Shown: positions 31,651-43,004, numbered from the stretch's first letter. The stretch is 64,000 nt of DNA from Anaspis maculata (GCA_949128115.1 OX421967.1:6624070-6688069), one strand, 5' to 3'. Numbers and translations are program-made. Notes: generated by a model from the sequence alone, not told the origin.

Positions 31651-32074
31651 CCATGAGAACCACAAAAGATATTTGAAAACTGTAGGCTGTAGAGAATTGA
31701 ATGCTCCACAAGACAATCCTCGAGGCCGATCGTTAGTTTGTCTGGTTTAGCCGTGAACCACATTCAAAGTTGCGCGACAATCCAGTTGATGAAGTTGCTA
31801 TTTTAGAAAAGTTACAAAAATCCCAGACTCGGTAAAAATGCGACAATGTGACAATGAAGAACTGAATAGGGAAAACTGGAGTTACTTTCCACACCGTCCA
31901 GGTAGCTACCAGGTAAACACGAGAAAGAAATTGCGAAAACCGAAAAATGGCGATTTTCACTGCGAGCCTTCTCAGTGGATGCTGAGATCGACGTAGTCAT
32001 TTTTGAAAATCTTTTCTAGCCAACCTATAGGAAATTGACTATTAAAACGTTTATGAGATCATTTATCCATCTTT

Positions 32075-32218
32075 TTTGGTTGAGCCGCAAAGTACTGTTA
32101 AAGTTGATCGACAACGAGGGTGACAATCAATCTTTGGAAGGTCTGGCCCCAATACGGTGTGCTACAAAACATTAAAGTATGTCGCCCAACTTTGACAGCG
32201 CTTGGCGGCTTAACCAAA
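32075..32218. mobile_element. 144-bp palindromic MITE
   Basis: The first 39 bases (from TTTGGTTGAGCCGCAAAG to CGACA) and the last 39 (inverted) match at about 33 positions. Single diverged copies of the same end lie at 31747 (GGTTTAGCCGTGAACCAC) and near 22478, showing a dispersed family. Confidence 0.75.
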
Positions 32219-32289
32219 GAAGGTGTATATATGACCTCTCTCACTTTTTGATCCACCATTTATTCCTCTGCAAGTTTATTGGAGAAGGT

Positions 32290-32530
32290 TCTCAGAAATG
32301 TTCTTTTTTTCGCTCTCTAAAAAGTAGCATTTATCGACTTACGATGTTCTCCGATTCGCACGTCGATATAGTTCTACTGTCAAATGACCCCATTACTCCA
32401 TTAGTTTTTGACTGTCATTTGTCAATTTGCTGAGAGACAACATAATTGAAGAATAAAAATAAGTCTGCAGTTGAAAATTTCCAGCGTTTCCCAGTCTGGC
32501 GCTGGAAAATTTTTCATATTATTCCTGGCC
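32290..32530. repeat. Dispersed repeat, partial copy 3
   Basis: Shares with 42300-42605 the stretch CTGTCA(T/A)(C/T)TGTCAA, TAAGTCTGCAGTTG and a following TTTCCA block. It ends where the Gypsy fragment begins. Confidence 0.5.
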
Positions 32531-33261
32531 AAATGTGGCAAATATCTGTCAAATGTGGCAAATGTCTGGCAAATATGGCAAATGGCAAAAGTGGTGTACA
32601 TATTTTCTTGAGTAGGTCAACCTCTCGGTCGGTTTCGATTCCTTTCGACGATACCATCTGCCCCAAAAATACGACCTGCTTCTGGAAAAGCACGCATTTC
32701 TTTTGGATTAAGGTCTCAGATGGGCATATCGAAGACGTCAAATACTCCCAAAGTTTCTTCACATGTTCTTCGGTAGTTCGGCCAATGACCATTACGTCGT
32801 CGAGGTAGAGTAGGCAAGTTTTCCATGTGAGACCTCGCAAGACATTGTCGATAATAGGCAGCTGTCTTTCTTCCTTGCATTGTTGAGTTTCTGGTGGTCG
32901 ACACAAAACTTACTTACTGCACTTTGTCAACCAAAACAACTGGTGATGACCGAAGTGATGACTTATTCGTGTCCTGGCTCTTTCGACTGGGTAGATCTGC
33001 CGGACGTTAATGGCCTCATATCGCAGATTCAACGTTCTGGCCAGTCTCTCGAATTTCTTCTGCATGTTCATTTACTGGGACTGTTTGGAGCAGCTTCAAT
33101 GCCGGGCTCTTGAGGGCCAGAACCAGAGCGGTAGCTTTTCCTCCCTTGTTCCAACCGTTGACTTCGGCAGCAGCGTCAAATTGTCTCTTGTAAGTCGTCC
33201 ATGGACTTTGTCCCTCGAAGTTTGGCAGTTTTACACGATGGATACCTGCCAAAACGGCCAT
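32514..33261 (-). pseudogene. Degenerate Gypsy fragment: Gag piece joined to reverse-transcriptase pieces
   Basis: On the minus strand, 33261-33016 encodes a Gag start (HRVKLPNFEGQSPWTTYKRQ) close to the Gag at 27034. After a gap with frame changes come KFCVDHQKLNN (reverse-transcriptase motif) and, from about 32820, LLYLDDVMVIGRTTEEH with the YLDD active site, then CVLFQKQVVFLGQMVSSKGI. The order is right for Gypsy but most of Gag, protease and part of RT are missing. It may belong to the family that supplied the 39-bp-LTR element. Confidence 0.75.
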
Positions 33262-33635
33262 TCTTCACGAACATTATTCTATTATTCAATTTTCTATTGT
33301 ATTCTAGACGTTGTCATTGTAGAAGATAACATATACTACTGCATCATGTACTTATATTACCCTCCTGCGATTACTTGCCATGCATTTCAGTACTTTTACG
33401 TGAAATTTAATTGAAGTGTATTATTGCCGCAGTAGTTTTTAAATAATATGGCAACAGAACAGGTAGGCAGGTACTCACTATAGGCTGTATTATTGTAGCA
33501 TTCAAAACTGACAATATGTCATATTTTGTCGAGTGGTTCATCCAAGTTTTGTCTCCGGAACGTTCAAGTTGTCTCTGGTTCAAGCCTTCAATTTCGGTAA
33601 CCACGTTACAATTCTCTGTGAGACCAGGTGCGACA

Positions 33636-33681
33636 ATGCATGTCCTTTTCGTCTTCGCAGCCGCTTATTGCTTCTCTACAG
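33636..33681 (+). CDS. Signal-peptide exon of the plus-strand Ly6 gene
   Basis: This exon is 15 codons plus one base, followed by the donor GTAAGA. It joins to the acceptor TTCTCACAG at 35164 to complete a Gly codon. Confidence 0.82.
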
Positions 33682-36607
33682 GTAAGAATAATTTTTCAAC
33701 ATGATGTTTCGAGCTAGACTTACTATAAATGGGAATACGTCACACCGCATTTTGCCGTCTTTTCAAATCGGGAACAACTCTTGACTGCTTCAGACCATTT
33801 TGTACTTGTTTACGACCTTATCCAGCCTAATCTTTCGGTAGTCCAAAATTGCAGATGAGAAACTCGAGACATCCCAAGTTGAGTGCATACAGGGTGATAA
33901 TGTAGAACGGTATGCAAAATTGCCTTTGCTCAACATGCTCCCATTAAAAAAAAAAGTTTTTCATGCATCTTGGCTTTTTTTACCCTCCCCTGCCTTTCTG
34001 CAGGGTGGAGCGGAAATCGCTTGACACCCGGCGATGGATGGATTCGCCGGGCAGTTCCGGGTGCAAACCGGGTGAAACCTCTCCAAAGACCTTATAGTTA
34101 ACCCCCCCCTGTATTTCCGACTTGTCCCATTCTGTATTTCCGACTTGTCCCATTTCTCGATGGGGTGGTTTGGGAATAGTACTTTGACTTGCCTTTGTAC
34201 TTCTTCGTCCGTTAGTGTAACTCGTGGTACGAGTTTCAGCCTTTTTGTTACTATTTTGTACCCCAGCCCCCAGAGGTCGTTGTCGAGATCTTCGCATAAC
34301 TTTTTCCATGAGCTTTCCTTCTCCTTGGAGATCTTTTTTTTCACGTCACGCTTGCGGTTTTGGTATCCATTTTTTGCTGTGTTGATTTCTGCGTCGTTGT
34401 TTTGTCAACTTTTTATCCTAATGAGCTGGATATGGATATGAGCATTGTCAATGACTTCCTGAGGAACCACGCTATTGAGAGAAGGGATTGGCCGCCTTTG
34501 TCTCCGGATATGAATCCGATAGAGCATACTAGAGTAGAATGAAACTGAAGATGAAAAGAGACGGGCGCATGGAAAATTGAGATGATTATTTGATTTTTTT
34601 TTAAATGAATAAGTTAATTCCTTCTTTAGCAATTACAACAATACAAAGCGGTTTTCAAAGTGCTTACAAAAAGTTGAAGAGAACAAAGCAGTAAACCTTA
34701 CTTGAAGTTCCTTCAAGGAACTTTGTGTGTAAGTGCAAGTGCATGATCACCGTATAATATGTTGAATATGCGTATAATACCTCATGTTATTACATTACAT
34801 ACACGTTTTTGCATCTTGTTATTCTGGTGCCTTCTTGCCTTATAGGTTTCAGCTTTAAAATGAGCCTCGGATTTGGAAAATCGGTCAATGATGGTGAATG
34901 TTACCTATCACTGAAAAACCAAGAAATTGTTTTTTTCTAAACCAACCTGTGAAGAAACAAGTTACGGAAATGAATTAAGAAACATATCAAGGTATGAAGT
35001 TGACTTTTATATGGCTTCAGTGCTAGAGCCCATGGAAATTTCTTTTCTTCAAATACGGGCATGTTGAACAAAGACAATTTTGCACCGTTTCATACATGTC
35101 ACTCTGTATACACAATATTGTTATTGGGCGACTAATTTTCGGTGCCGTTTAAAAATTCTCACAGGCTTTGGTTTGAAGTGCTTCGGATGCGGCAATTATT
35201 ACACTTGGAGCTCCACAGATGACTGCCACAAGAAAAAAGGAGCGAGAATGGAATGCAACAGCGAAGGTAGCGAAACAAATTTCGCTTGCTACGAACTGGT
35301 TTCCAAGATCAGAGGCACAGGTAAACTGCATTTGCATCATTGTTCATTAATTCATTATACATAATACTTACCGCTTTTATTCGTTGAATGCCTGGATAAG
35401 TACCCATCCTACTGCCTATTTTGCTCGTTCACAATTTGAATAATTTCTCCTGCCAGAAAACGAGCTGCCAACGGCGGAATATAGTGACAACTGACAATTA
35501 CATGGAGTTGATATAACTTTATAGCCTTGTTGATGCTGGATTTTTTTTCGGGAGGAGGGAAATGAGGGGAGCGTTTGAATCTCTCTAGATACTGCCTGAA
35601 GCATCCGTGTCCGCTTAGTAACCTGTGTCAGGAAATAGTCCATCTCTCCGTGTCCTCGCCTAATCCATGGCCTAATGTCGGGTATGAGTTTCTTACTCCC
35701 TTGTGCTTTTTCCGTTGTCTCTCTCCATCTGTTCTGCCATTTCTCTATAGTTTCCTCTCTTAGTTCTTGGTCTGTCCGTCCTGTCTGTTGGTAAATTTTG
35801 GCCCTTTTTTCGACCATTAGGTCTACCGGTGGTATTTCTGCCAACATGCAACACCTGCAGCGCCTCCGCCGACGTTGTTCCATATGTTCTGCATATCCGT
35901 ATTAGTGTTTTCCGTTGTACTCTTTCCATCATATTACTTTTCCGGCCCTCCACGAACACGGAAGTTCAATGGAGACCACAGTCACCAATACTGGAATAAG
36001 CCTCTAGCTGACTTGCCTCTAGCTTAGTTGAAATTACAAGCAAAACTGCTTTCAATTCTTCAAAAAATTATTATTCTCTAAAAATCGAGGCTATAGAATT
36101 TAGAACTGTCAGTTGTCAATTAAATTCGGAATGCGTTTCTGGCAGCCGTATTATTGTAGCGTGAAAATAGTTTTGGATCGGGAATGCAGCAGGTCTTATG
36201 GCGGGTGCCACCGGTGAATGACGCATGCGCCATTTGACCGGTAGCAGCCACTAGTTGCCATTCTCCCCCCACCACAGTTTATTTGAGGTTATGTTGCAAA
36301 TTTTTTTCCAGGCAAATTCTCCGTAACCAGAGGATGCGGTTACAAAACAACGAATGGCTTGGACTATTGCTATTCTCGTAAAGCTTTGGAAAGGAAACAC
36401 ATCATAGAAATGAACGTTACCGACATATCTGACGTGGATTTTGATTGTTACACCTGTCAGGAGAATTTCTGCAACGCCGCCACTGGATTGAAATCGACCG
36501 AGAGATCGACCTTTTTCATTTTTTGTTCGCAACTTGTTCTCACACTTTCAATTATCAATTATTATATCATTACAACATATTGTTTTAACCGTCAGTACCT
36601 ACCTTAA
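33636..36607 (+). CDS. Ly6/uPAR-domain (three-finger) GPI-anchored protein, three coding exons
   Basis: Coding exons are 33636-33681, 35165-35320 and 36312-36607 (stop TAA), all phase 1 with GT..AG. Exon 1 gives the signal peptide MHVLFVFAAAYCFSTG. The mature domain has ten cysteines (LKCFGC ... DC ... EC ... AC ... GC ... YC ... CYTC ... FCN), an N-V-T glycosylation site, and CNAATGLK at the end of the domain as in the minus-strand paralogue. A hydrophobic tail follows (LVLTLSIINYYIITTY), fitting GPI anchoring outside the cell. Overall length about 165 residues is normal for insect Ly6 proteins. Both introns are filled with transposon debris (foldback, Tc1, two LINE kinds). No specific role can be read from the sequence; family members act in cell junctions, sleep and channel regulation. 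Confidence 0.85.
33961..34400 (-). pseudogene. LINE fragment (linker between endonuclease and reverse transcriptase)
   Basis: The minus strand encodes a passage with SWKKLCEDLDNDLWGLGYKI followed by VTLTDEEVQRQVKVLFP-like sequence. This is typical of the region just before the reverse transcriptase in insect R1/I/Jockey-type LINEs. A 24-bp stretch (TGTATTTCCGACTTGTCCC..) is tandemly repeated at about 34109-34155. Only this part is present. Confidence 0.65.
34441..34545 (+). pseudogene. Tc1/mariner-like transposase fragment
   Basis: Encodes NDFLRNHAIERRDWPPLSPD followed by MNPIEH, the conserved W-P-x-x-S-P-D-x-N-P-I-E-H motif around the second and third acidic residues of Tc1 transposases. 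No other part of the gene is near. Confidence 0.75.
34608..34780 (-). mobile_element. 5'-truncated LINE copy (3' UTR only)
   Basis: Aligns over about 170 bp with the 3' UTR of the LINE at 57018-61342 (57045-57215), in the same orientation. It includes the perfect palindrome AAGTTCCTTCAAGGAACTT at 34705-34723. Extreme 5' truncation is typical of target-primed reverse transcription. Located in intron 1 of the plus-strand Ly6 gene. Confidence 0.85.
35530..35960 (-). pseudogene. LINE C-terminal fragment in Ly6 intron 2
   Basis: On the minus strand, across one frameshift, it encodes QRKTLIRICRTYGTTSAEAL, GIPPVDLMVEKRAKIYQQTG and a segment with WIRRGHGEMDYFLTQ. These are the thumb-to-C-terminal motifs of R1/I-type LINE ORF2 proteins. 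Several breaks; not functional. Confidence 0.75.
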
Positions 36608-38107
36608 TTCCTCATGATAGATATACAGGTGGGCATCTAGGTATAATAATGTTGTTCATGTCTAACTACATAGATATGAATCGATTCTTCAACTACCTTC
36701 ACCTTTAGGAATCGATTTTGGCACATATCGAGGCACCTACGTTGGTTCAGTCCAAGTCATGTCACTCTTTACTGCTAAGGTCCACACATCTGCGACTTCA
36801 AGGACTTGAAGAACACCCCCTCCAGCTTTCCTTCTTTCAAATTTCAAGGAAATCTGCCAATGGTAAGGTAGCTCTCAAAAGTGTTCTCTTGGAGGATCCT
36901 TTCTGCACTACGACCTATGAGATCTTTTGTGCGTTAATTAAGTGTTCTCTTGATTAATTTCCTGCATTACGACCGATTTCATAATCGACTTCAAAGTTTA
37001 CGTTACTTCAAGAGCGTTTAGACTGGCACTGTCACAATAGAATAAAAGGGCTTAAGTCACAGTCTAAACGCACTTTTGGACGGAAGCTTATATAGGTACT
37101 TGACCTTAGTTGCTCACGTCGAGTTCAACTTCCAACTTGGTTTAGTTGTCAATGATTTAACTGTGGCAGTAATTATTTCCACAGGAAACAAACGGCTTTA
37201 AAGTTGAAGTCGAAGTGAGCAACTGGACTGGGCCTTGGTAATGATTCTTATTGAACTTGAGTACTTACTATATTGGGAGGAATAGAAAATATCGTTACTT
37301 TTGCTAGTTGTAGGTGTTACAATTTATTCTTCAACTAAAACTAGAGTGCGTTTAAGTGGATGCCTTAACCGTTTTAATATGGTGTGATCAAATCTGTCAC
37401 TCACAAAGCTACTTATACAATTATTTATAGATAATATATTGTCACAGTAATGACATAAAGGCCCTAGCTAAAAGTTCATCCCTTGAGCATAAAAAGCAGC
37501 CACGTGTAGCCAAAGTATCACCGAATCGTCCAAATCAGCAGACGCTAGGTCATTTCCGCAATGGAATAGAATGAAGACAAAGGTTTTGCACAATCAGCAA
37601 GGCATAGCTGCGTCACTGACCTGATTTGGGCGATTCGGTAAAAAGGTTCGAAGCTTTGAACAAGGGGTCAGTCCTCCTGGTCGTTCATCGAGTTCAGCCG
37701 GGGCCGTGCTCCGACGCCGGTTTATGATGGGTATTAATCGCCATTAAGTTAATGTAAGTAGAGTTATTAAATCTGCGAGCGTAATGTGTCGAGTGTCGTG
37801 TGTACAACATTTTAATATTCATTGATAATTAACTCATTATCTCCGTAGAATGCCTGCGTTCCCATTTACTACCTCTACTGATTTTCAGATGTGCTTGAAC
37901 AACAATAAAGAGCAGACCCCTGTTCACGGGTAGGGCTGAGGGACAGCCCTTGTCCTATTCGTGACAATATCATTGACCTTTTTCAGATGAAAGACCACAA
38001 CTCGTAACACGTGGGGGCTTTTAAAACGTTGTTCCCGAGGTTGTTCCCCATTGAAATGTGAACTATTCAGTAGGTATTTGAAAATTCGGCTTGTCCGATG
38101 TGCAAAT
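36608..38107. other. Intergenic interval with two hairpins
   Basis: No supported gene. Contains GCGTTTAGACTG (37014-37025) with its exact inverted copy at 37060-37071. It also contains a 120-bp inverted-repeat unit at 37520-37639 (CCGAATCGTCCAAATCAG against CTGATTTGGGCGATTCGG). Both look like small MITE remnants. Confidence 0.5.
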
Positions 38108-39117
38108 GTGCAAGAGTTGTGCAAATGTCTGCTTTCTTAATTAAACACACCCAAATGGTCTGGGGATCCCGCGAAATTTGGTCTCGATTAAAATGACAAT
38201 TTCTCGAGAAAACAGGAACCGATTCTACATTTTTTTGAAAGGTTCGATTAAGTATTCCTTTGACTACAAGACAGCACCTCAAGTGATCCGATTGATGACC
38301 TTCTGTACGATATACAGGGTGACAATGGAAGGAGCGCAAAAATGACCTGACCGTATTTGATCGTATATGTTGTTTTTTCAAAAAGTTATTGATTTTTTGT
38401 GATTTTTGAATTTTTTTGTGGCAGACTCAGCCAGCGGTCTTGCTAACCCTTGAAATTGGACAGGAACGTATACAATAGCTTTTTAAAATGTATCATGATC
38501 CCGATCCGGATCCCGTCGACCCTCAGAAGTGGTAAAGAAATTAACCTCTTTTGAACCTCTTTTGGGACTACGACAAATCAAGCATGCTGCAACATTACAT
38601 TACATGTTAAATAGCCCGGGGTTGTTCAAAATGAACCAGCGGCCAGTTTCCGTTGCATTACGATTGCTATAGTAACAAATTTTTCCCATCATAGATGCTT
38701 CTTAACAGCCTGATTCTCGGTCCATGAATCACAAAAAAATCAATGACTCTTTGAAAGAACAAAATACGATCAGAAGTCCAAAACCGTTTCAGGATATTGA
38801 TGTACCTACGCTTTCCAAAAATATTATCTAGAAAATGCTTCGACTTGTTCTCTCAAAACGGGACCTTGCTGAAGCCAGGTCATTTTTGCACCTCTTCCAT
38901 TGTCACCATGTATATCATACATGAGGTCAACAATAGGGTGACCTAAGAGGACACCTTGTAGTCAAGAGATTACTCTATCGAGCACCACAAAAATTTCCAA
39001 AATTGGGCCATGTTTTCTCGAGAAATTGTTAATTCAGTAGAAACAAAATTTAGGGGTGATCCTTAGACCATTTGGGGGTGTGTATTTCACGACTGTATAA
39101 ATGTACAAACTAACGGC
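38108..39117. mobile_element. Foldback element, about 1.0 kb
   Basis: ACACACCCAAATGGTCTGGGGATC (near 38142) pairs with GATCCTTAGACCATTTGGGGGTGTG (near 39058). Inward, GACAATTTCTCGAGAAAAC pairs with TTTTCTCGAGAAATTGTTAA, and ATACAGGGTGACAATGGAAG near 38313 pairs with CTTCCATTGTCACCATGTAT near 38896. Arms are about 300 bp with indels. Outer boundaries are approximate. No coding content. Confidence 0.7.
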
Positions 39118-39497
39118 TCGGTACCAGGTTGGGACTGAGACCGCCGTAAGTGCGGTTACCATAGCAACGGCGGACACCAACCAATCAGACCGCTGTATTT
39201 GGCGAGTTACGCCATCCTAAACTTTGCGCCTGCAACTTGGTATCGAGCCCTTACCTAGTAAGTACCTATGATACGTGATATTCGCAAACTGCCTATTGTA
39301 ACGGTGAATCAACATTTCACCACACCTCTCCGTTGAAGATGCGTCATTTTAAGCGACATTTGGATGTTTTGACGTCCCCACCGGAACGCTGAAAATGAAA
39401 AAATCAAGATATTATAAAATCAGATTTCGGATGTGAAGTGCAAATTACCTATCATCGCTACCCGATCGCTCAGTTCGGAAGAACCCGGCCTACAATA
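39118..39497. other. 3' flank of the 21-finger gene
   Basis: No gene seen; expected to hold the 3' UTR of the minus-strand zinc-finger gene. Confidence 0.35.
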
Positions 39498-41600
39498 TTA
39501 CCTTGAAGCATGTTTCAGCATGTTGTGGCTTCTCAGATGCGCCTTCCGTTTGGCCTTGTACGAACACTTCTCGCACTTGAACCACCTGATGTCTTCGTCG
39601 GAAGCGTGTTTCAACATGTGTGTTTTCAAGTAGTCCCTGTGTTTGAGCCGAAGCGAACATACGGCACATTGTACAGATTCTTCACTGGAAGCGTGTTTTT
39701 GCATGTGCTTCTTCAAGTTCGACTTGAGCGCTGTCTTGAAGGAACATTTATCGCAGCTAAACCAAACGATATCTTCGCTGGACGTGTGCTTCAGCCTATA
39801 GTGTCTATTCAAATTCACTTTCTGCCTGGCCTTGTACGTACACTTCGCACAATGAAACCAGTCGACGGCTTCGCTGGAAGCGTGCGTCAGCATGTGCGTT
39901 TTCAAGTGCGACTTTTGCTTGAATTTGTGCGAACACTTGGCACATTGGAACCAATCGATGCTTTCGCTGCGAGCGTGCGTTAAAACGTGCAGCTTTAGAT
40001 GCGCCTTCTGTTTGGTTTTATAGGGACACTTGGCACATGCGAACCAATTTATGTTTTCGGAAGAAGTGTGCTGCAACATGTGCGTTTTCAAACTGGGTTT
40101 CTGTTTGCATTTATATGGACAGTTTGCACAGTAAAACCATTCGATCTCTTTATCAGATGCATGCGTCAACATGTGTATTTTCAGACCGTGTTTCTGTCTA
40201 GTTTTGTACGGACACTTTGCACATTGCGACCAATCGATGTCTTCGTCGGAAGCATGCGTCTGCATGTGCGTTTCCAAATGCGCCTTTCGTTTGGCTTTAT
40301 ACGAACACTTCGCGCAGCTGAACCACTTGATATCTTCGGCGGAAGCGTGTCGCATCATGTGTGCTTTCAAGTGACTCTTGTGTTTAAGTCGAATCGGACA
40401 TAAGACACATTGAATCCATTCGATGTCCCCTATGGAAACATGTGTTCGCATGTGCACTTTCAAGCCTGGTTTGTTTCGAGTTTTGAACGGGCATTTAGCA
40501 CACCTCAACCAAACGATTTCTTCGCTGGACGCATGATGCCGTAAATTATGAGCTTTTAAATTATGTTTGTGTGTGGTTTTATATGGACACTTTGCGCACT
40601 GGAACTGGTCGATGGCTTTATTGGAAGCGTGCGTCAGCATGTGTCTCTCCAAGAGATAGCTTTGCTTGGTTTTGTGCGAACACTTAGTACAGTGGAACCA
40701 ATCAATGCTTTCGCTTGGAACGTGCGTTAAAACGTGCTTGCTCAGATACGACTTCTGTTTGGCTTTATACGGACACTTGGCACATTTGAACCAGACAATA
40801 TTTTCGGAAGTGTGATGATGCAACATGTGCTCTTTCAAACGGCATTTGACTTTGCACCTGTATGAACAATTTGCACAGTGAAACCAATTTATCTCTGCAT
40901 TGGTCGTATGTCTCAGCTTATAATGTGACATCAAACCACTTTTCAGTTTGGTTTTGAATGAACACTTCTTACAATGAAACCATTCAATATCTTCATCAGC
41001 TGTATGCAACAACATGTGCGATTTCAAATGATCGTTCCGTTTGGCTCTGTAAGAACACACGCTGCATGCAAACCGATACACGTCTGTATGTTTCGTTGAT
41101 ATGTGCCTCTTCAACGCCGCTTCGCTTCGCACTTTGTATGAACACTTCGTACAGCTGAAGTGTTTTTTCTCGCAGATAACACCTCGATTATTTGATTCGG
41201 ACGCCACTGGAAGCGGGGTCAGATTGATGGGTAGCCTCACAAGATTGACTGTGAGCCTCTGTGTCATTTTACATACGTGTTTCACGAGAGACAAACCTGA
41301 ATCCGATTTGAACTGGCAATAATCGCAAAGATAATTATCGTTTTCTTCGTCGCAAAATGAGGCTTGCTCTGTGTCCTCGTCGATCCGGACGTCATGCTTG
41401 TGTTTGCAGTGTTCGTACAAGTCCCAATTGTGATAGGCCTTGAATTCGCAGTAAATGCAGGTGAACTGCTCCGGTTCCACGATGGCATGGAACAGTTCTG
41501 CCGCGTAAACATTTTTGTGTGCTCTTTGAACGTGGTGTTCCAGTTGGATCTTCAATTCAAACTCGGATGAGCATTGTGAACACCGATGTATCTCCGCCAT
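39498..41600 (-). CDS. C2H2 zinc-finger protein, 21 fingers
   Basis: A 700-codon intact frame starting at ATG 41600 in a strong context (GCCATGG), MAEIHRCSQC. Fingers 1-3 (about residues 5-120) match the N-terminal module of the gene at 13769-15589, including VEPEQF-C and DLYEHCKHKH against ELYEHCKQIH. From about residue 148, fingers 4-21 follow as C-x2-C-x12-H-x3/4-H units with 8-9-residue linkers of the form THASxExIxWFxC, not TGEKP. All fingers keep their four zinc ligands except the third, where the last ligand appears to be Cys. Expected to be a nuclear nucleic-acid-binding protein; target unknown. No internal duplication as recent as that of its paralogue was seen. Confidence 0.88.
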   Translation of the reverse strand: MAEIHRCSQCSSEFELKIQLEHHVQRAHKNVYAAELFHAIVEPEQFTCIYCEFKAYHNWDLYEHCKHKHDVRIDEDTEQASFCDEENDNYLCDYCQFKSDSGLSLVKHVCKMTQRLTVNLVRLPINLTPLPVASESNNRGVICEKKHFSCTKCSYKVRSEAALKRHISTKHTDVYRFACSVCSYRAKRNDHLKSHMLLHTADEDIEWFHCKKCSFKTKLKSGLMSHYKLRHTTNAEINWFHCANCSYRCKVKCRLKEHMLHHHTSENIVWFKCAKCPYKAKQKSYLSKHVLTHVPSESIDWFHCTKCSHKTKQSYLLERHMLTHASNKAIDQFQCAKCPYKTTHKHNLKAHNLRHHASSEEIVWLRCAKCPFKTRNKPGLKVHMRTHVSIGDIEWIQCVLCPIRLKHKSHLKAHMMRHASAEDIKWFSCAKCSYKAKRKAHLETHMQTHASDEDIDWSQCAKCPYKTRQKHGLKIHMLTHASDKEIEWFYCANCPYKCKQKPSLKTHMLQHTSSENINWFACAKCPYKTKQKAHLKLHVLTHARSESIDWFQCAKCSHKFKQKSHLKTHMLTHASSEAVDWFHCAKCTYKARQKVNLNRHYRLKHTSSEDIVWFSCDKCSFKTALKSNLKKHMQKHASSEESVQCAVCSLRLKHRDYLKTHMLKHASDEDIRWFKCEKCSYKAKRKAHLRSHNMLKHASR

Positions 41601-42299
41601 GGCCGAGTGTCGTTAGCAGTGGAAGTTAGGCAGTACTGGAGCGGCTCAATATGATGCCATTATGTTTGTTTTTTCACCAAAATGTTGCCCTCGATGTTGC
41701 CTAAGTTCATGGGTATGTAGGCATGTACATACGTCAAGTTAGGTACCGATGGCCTGATTGATGGCAGCAACGGCACTAAAGATAAATATGAATGACAGGA
41801 GTGTTGATTTGAAAGAGCGGTTCCATAAATTGAGTTCACTGAACCTACCTTTCTATAAGTTACATAGCACAAACACGGTGTATAGTGGACTTTCACTGGT
41901 GGCTAGTAGCTTTGAACTGCGTACCTACTCTTACGTACCTACTGCTTACTGTGTAGGTAGTAAATTAGCCTAGGTGGGGATCTACAGGGTCCTGCAACAG
42001 TGCGTCGGGCTTTTCTAGCGCCCTTCCCTTACGAGATCTATCTTTCTTGTAGGTACTATACGAGATACCTAGAGACAAAGGAGACATAAAATTATTGATT
42101 TGGAAAGTTCTAACCGGTGAAATTATTTTTAACTATAACTACAGGTGTTGCATTTTTGCGCTATACTTTAACAAAAACAAATTGCTTTCCCGTCCCGTCC
42201 AGGGGAAAGTTATGTGATGATGCCAGGATGCAGGAAAAACGTTCTGACACGATAGCTGCCGAACCGATAGTCTGACCGACTTGAAATTTGGTATACAGA
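41601..42299. other. 5' flank of the 21-finger gene
   Basis: No other gene. The 5' UTR and promoter of the zinc-finger gene should lie just right of 41600; no core motif was recognised. Confidence 0.35.
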
Positions 42300-43000
42300 C
42301 AGGGTCTTGCTGTTAAATGAGCTGATTAGTTTTTACCTGTCATCTGTCAAACAGAAGTGTCACTATCAAAAAATGACATAGGTAAGCTATATCTCACAGA
42401 ACTTGACTTGCAAAATACCTACCGTTCAAAAATAAAAAATGTCAAAGTTCAAAACTTTACCAGGCAATTATTCAAAATCTATCCGAAGAATTGAGACCAA
42501 TGGCAGGAAGCAACAAAACATAAGAGTCAAATTAAGTCTGCAGTTGCAATTTTCCACCATTCTCCCGTCGGGCGTTATGAATTTTTAAAATTTCTCCTAG
42601 CCGTTGCCACTCGAGAGAACGTCTCACCCGGATTTCCACCAGGATGACTCGCTTTTGATGCAGCACTCCACTCAAAAATTCATCTCTGCTCGAGGATCGA
42701 TTTTTTTCGAAAAATTTCGACTGATATCGAAAGTAGATTGAGCTGGCCGCCTTCTAGATCTATTTTTAAAATCGACACAGCTTCGGTTTTCCGACGGTAA
42801 TTTTTTCAATATGAAATTTGTACATTCCGTGAATTTGAAAAAACTGCAGTGCCAACTTCAACATGCTGTGAGCCCCACGAAATATTCATTTTAGGTGCAG
42901 ACATGCTGCAAATAAAAGCTGGAGAAAAGATTGAGGTAATTTTGGGAGGGGGGGGGGGGTAATTTTCAAAAACGGTTTTTGAGTTTTCCTCTCTGGAAGA
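42300..43000. repeat. Dispersed repeat, longest copy
   Basis: Combines the part seen at 32290-32530 (left) and the part seen at 24475-25060 (right: GATATCGAAAGTAGATTG, TTTTCCGACGGTAATTT, CCCCACGAAATATTCATTTT). It is therefore the best full-length representative of the family, about 700 bp. Contains a G-run at 42948-42959. Confidence 0.6.
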
Positions 43001-43004
43001 ACTA

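Larger units (their letters stand above)
33888..35108. mobile_element. Foldback element with nested insertions, in Ly6 intron 1
   Basis: TACAGGGTGATAATGTAGAA...GCAAAATTG..TTTGCTCAACATG at the left (33888-33955) is repeated, inverted, as CATGTTGAACAAAG..CAATTTTGCACCG...CTCTGTA at the right (about 35058-35108). Between the arms lie a LINE fragment, a Tc1-like fragment and a LINE 3' end, so the foldback has taken later insertions or captured debris. Confidence 0.6.

Noticed and set aside
31328..31763. Frames of 101 and 139 codons over the GGGATATT block
   Set aside because: They are translations of a minisatellite whose repeat length keeps the frame open; no domain and no gene signals.
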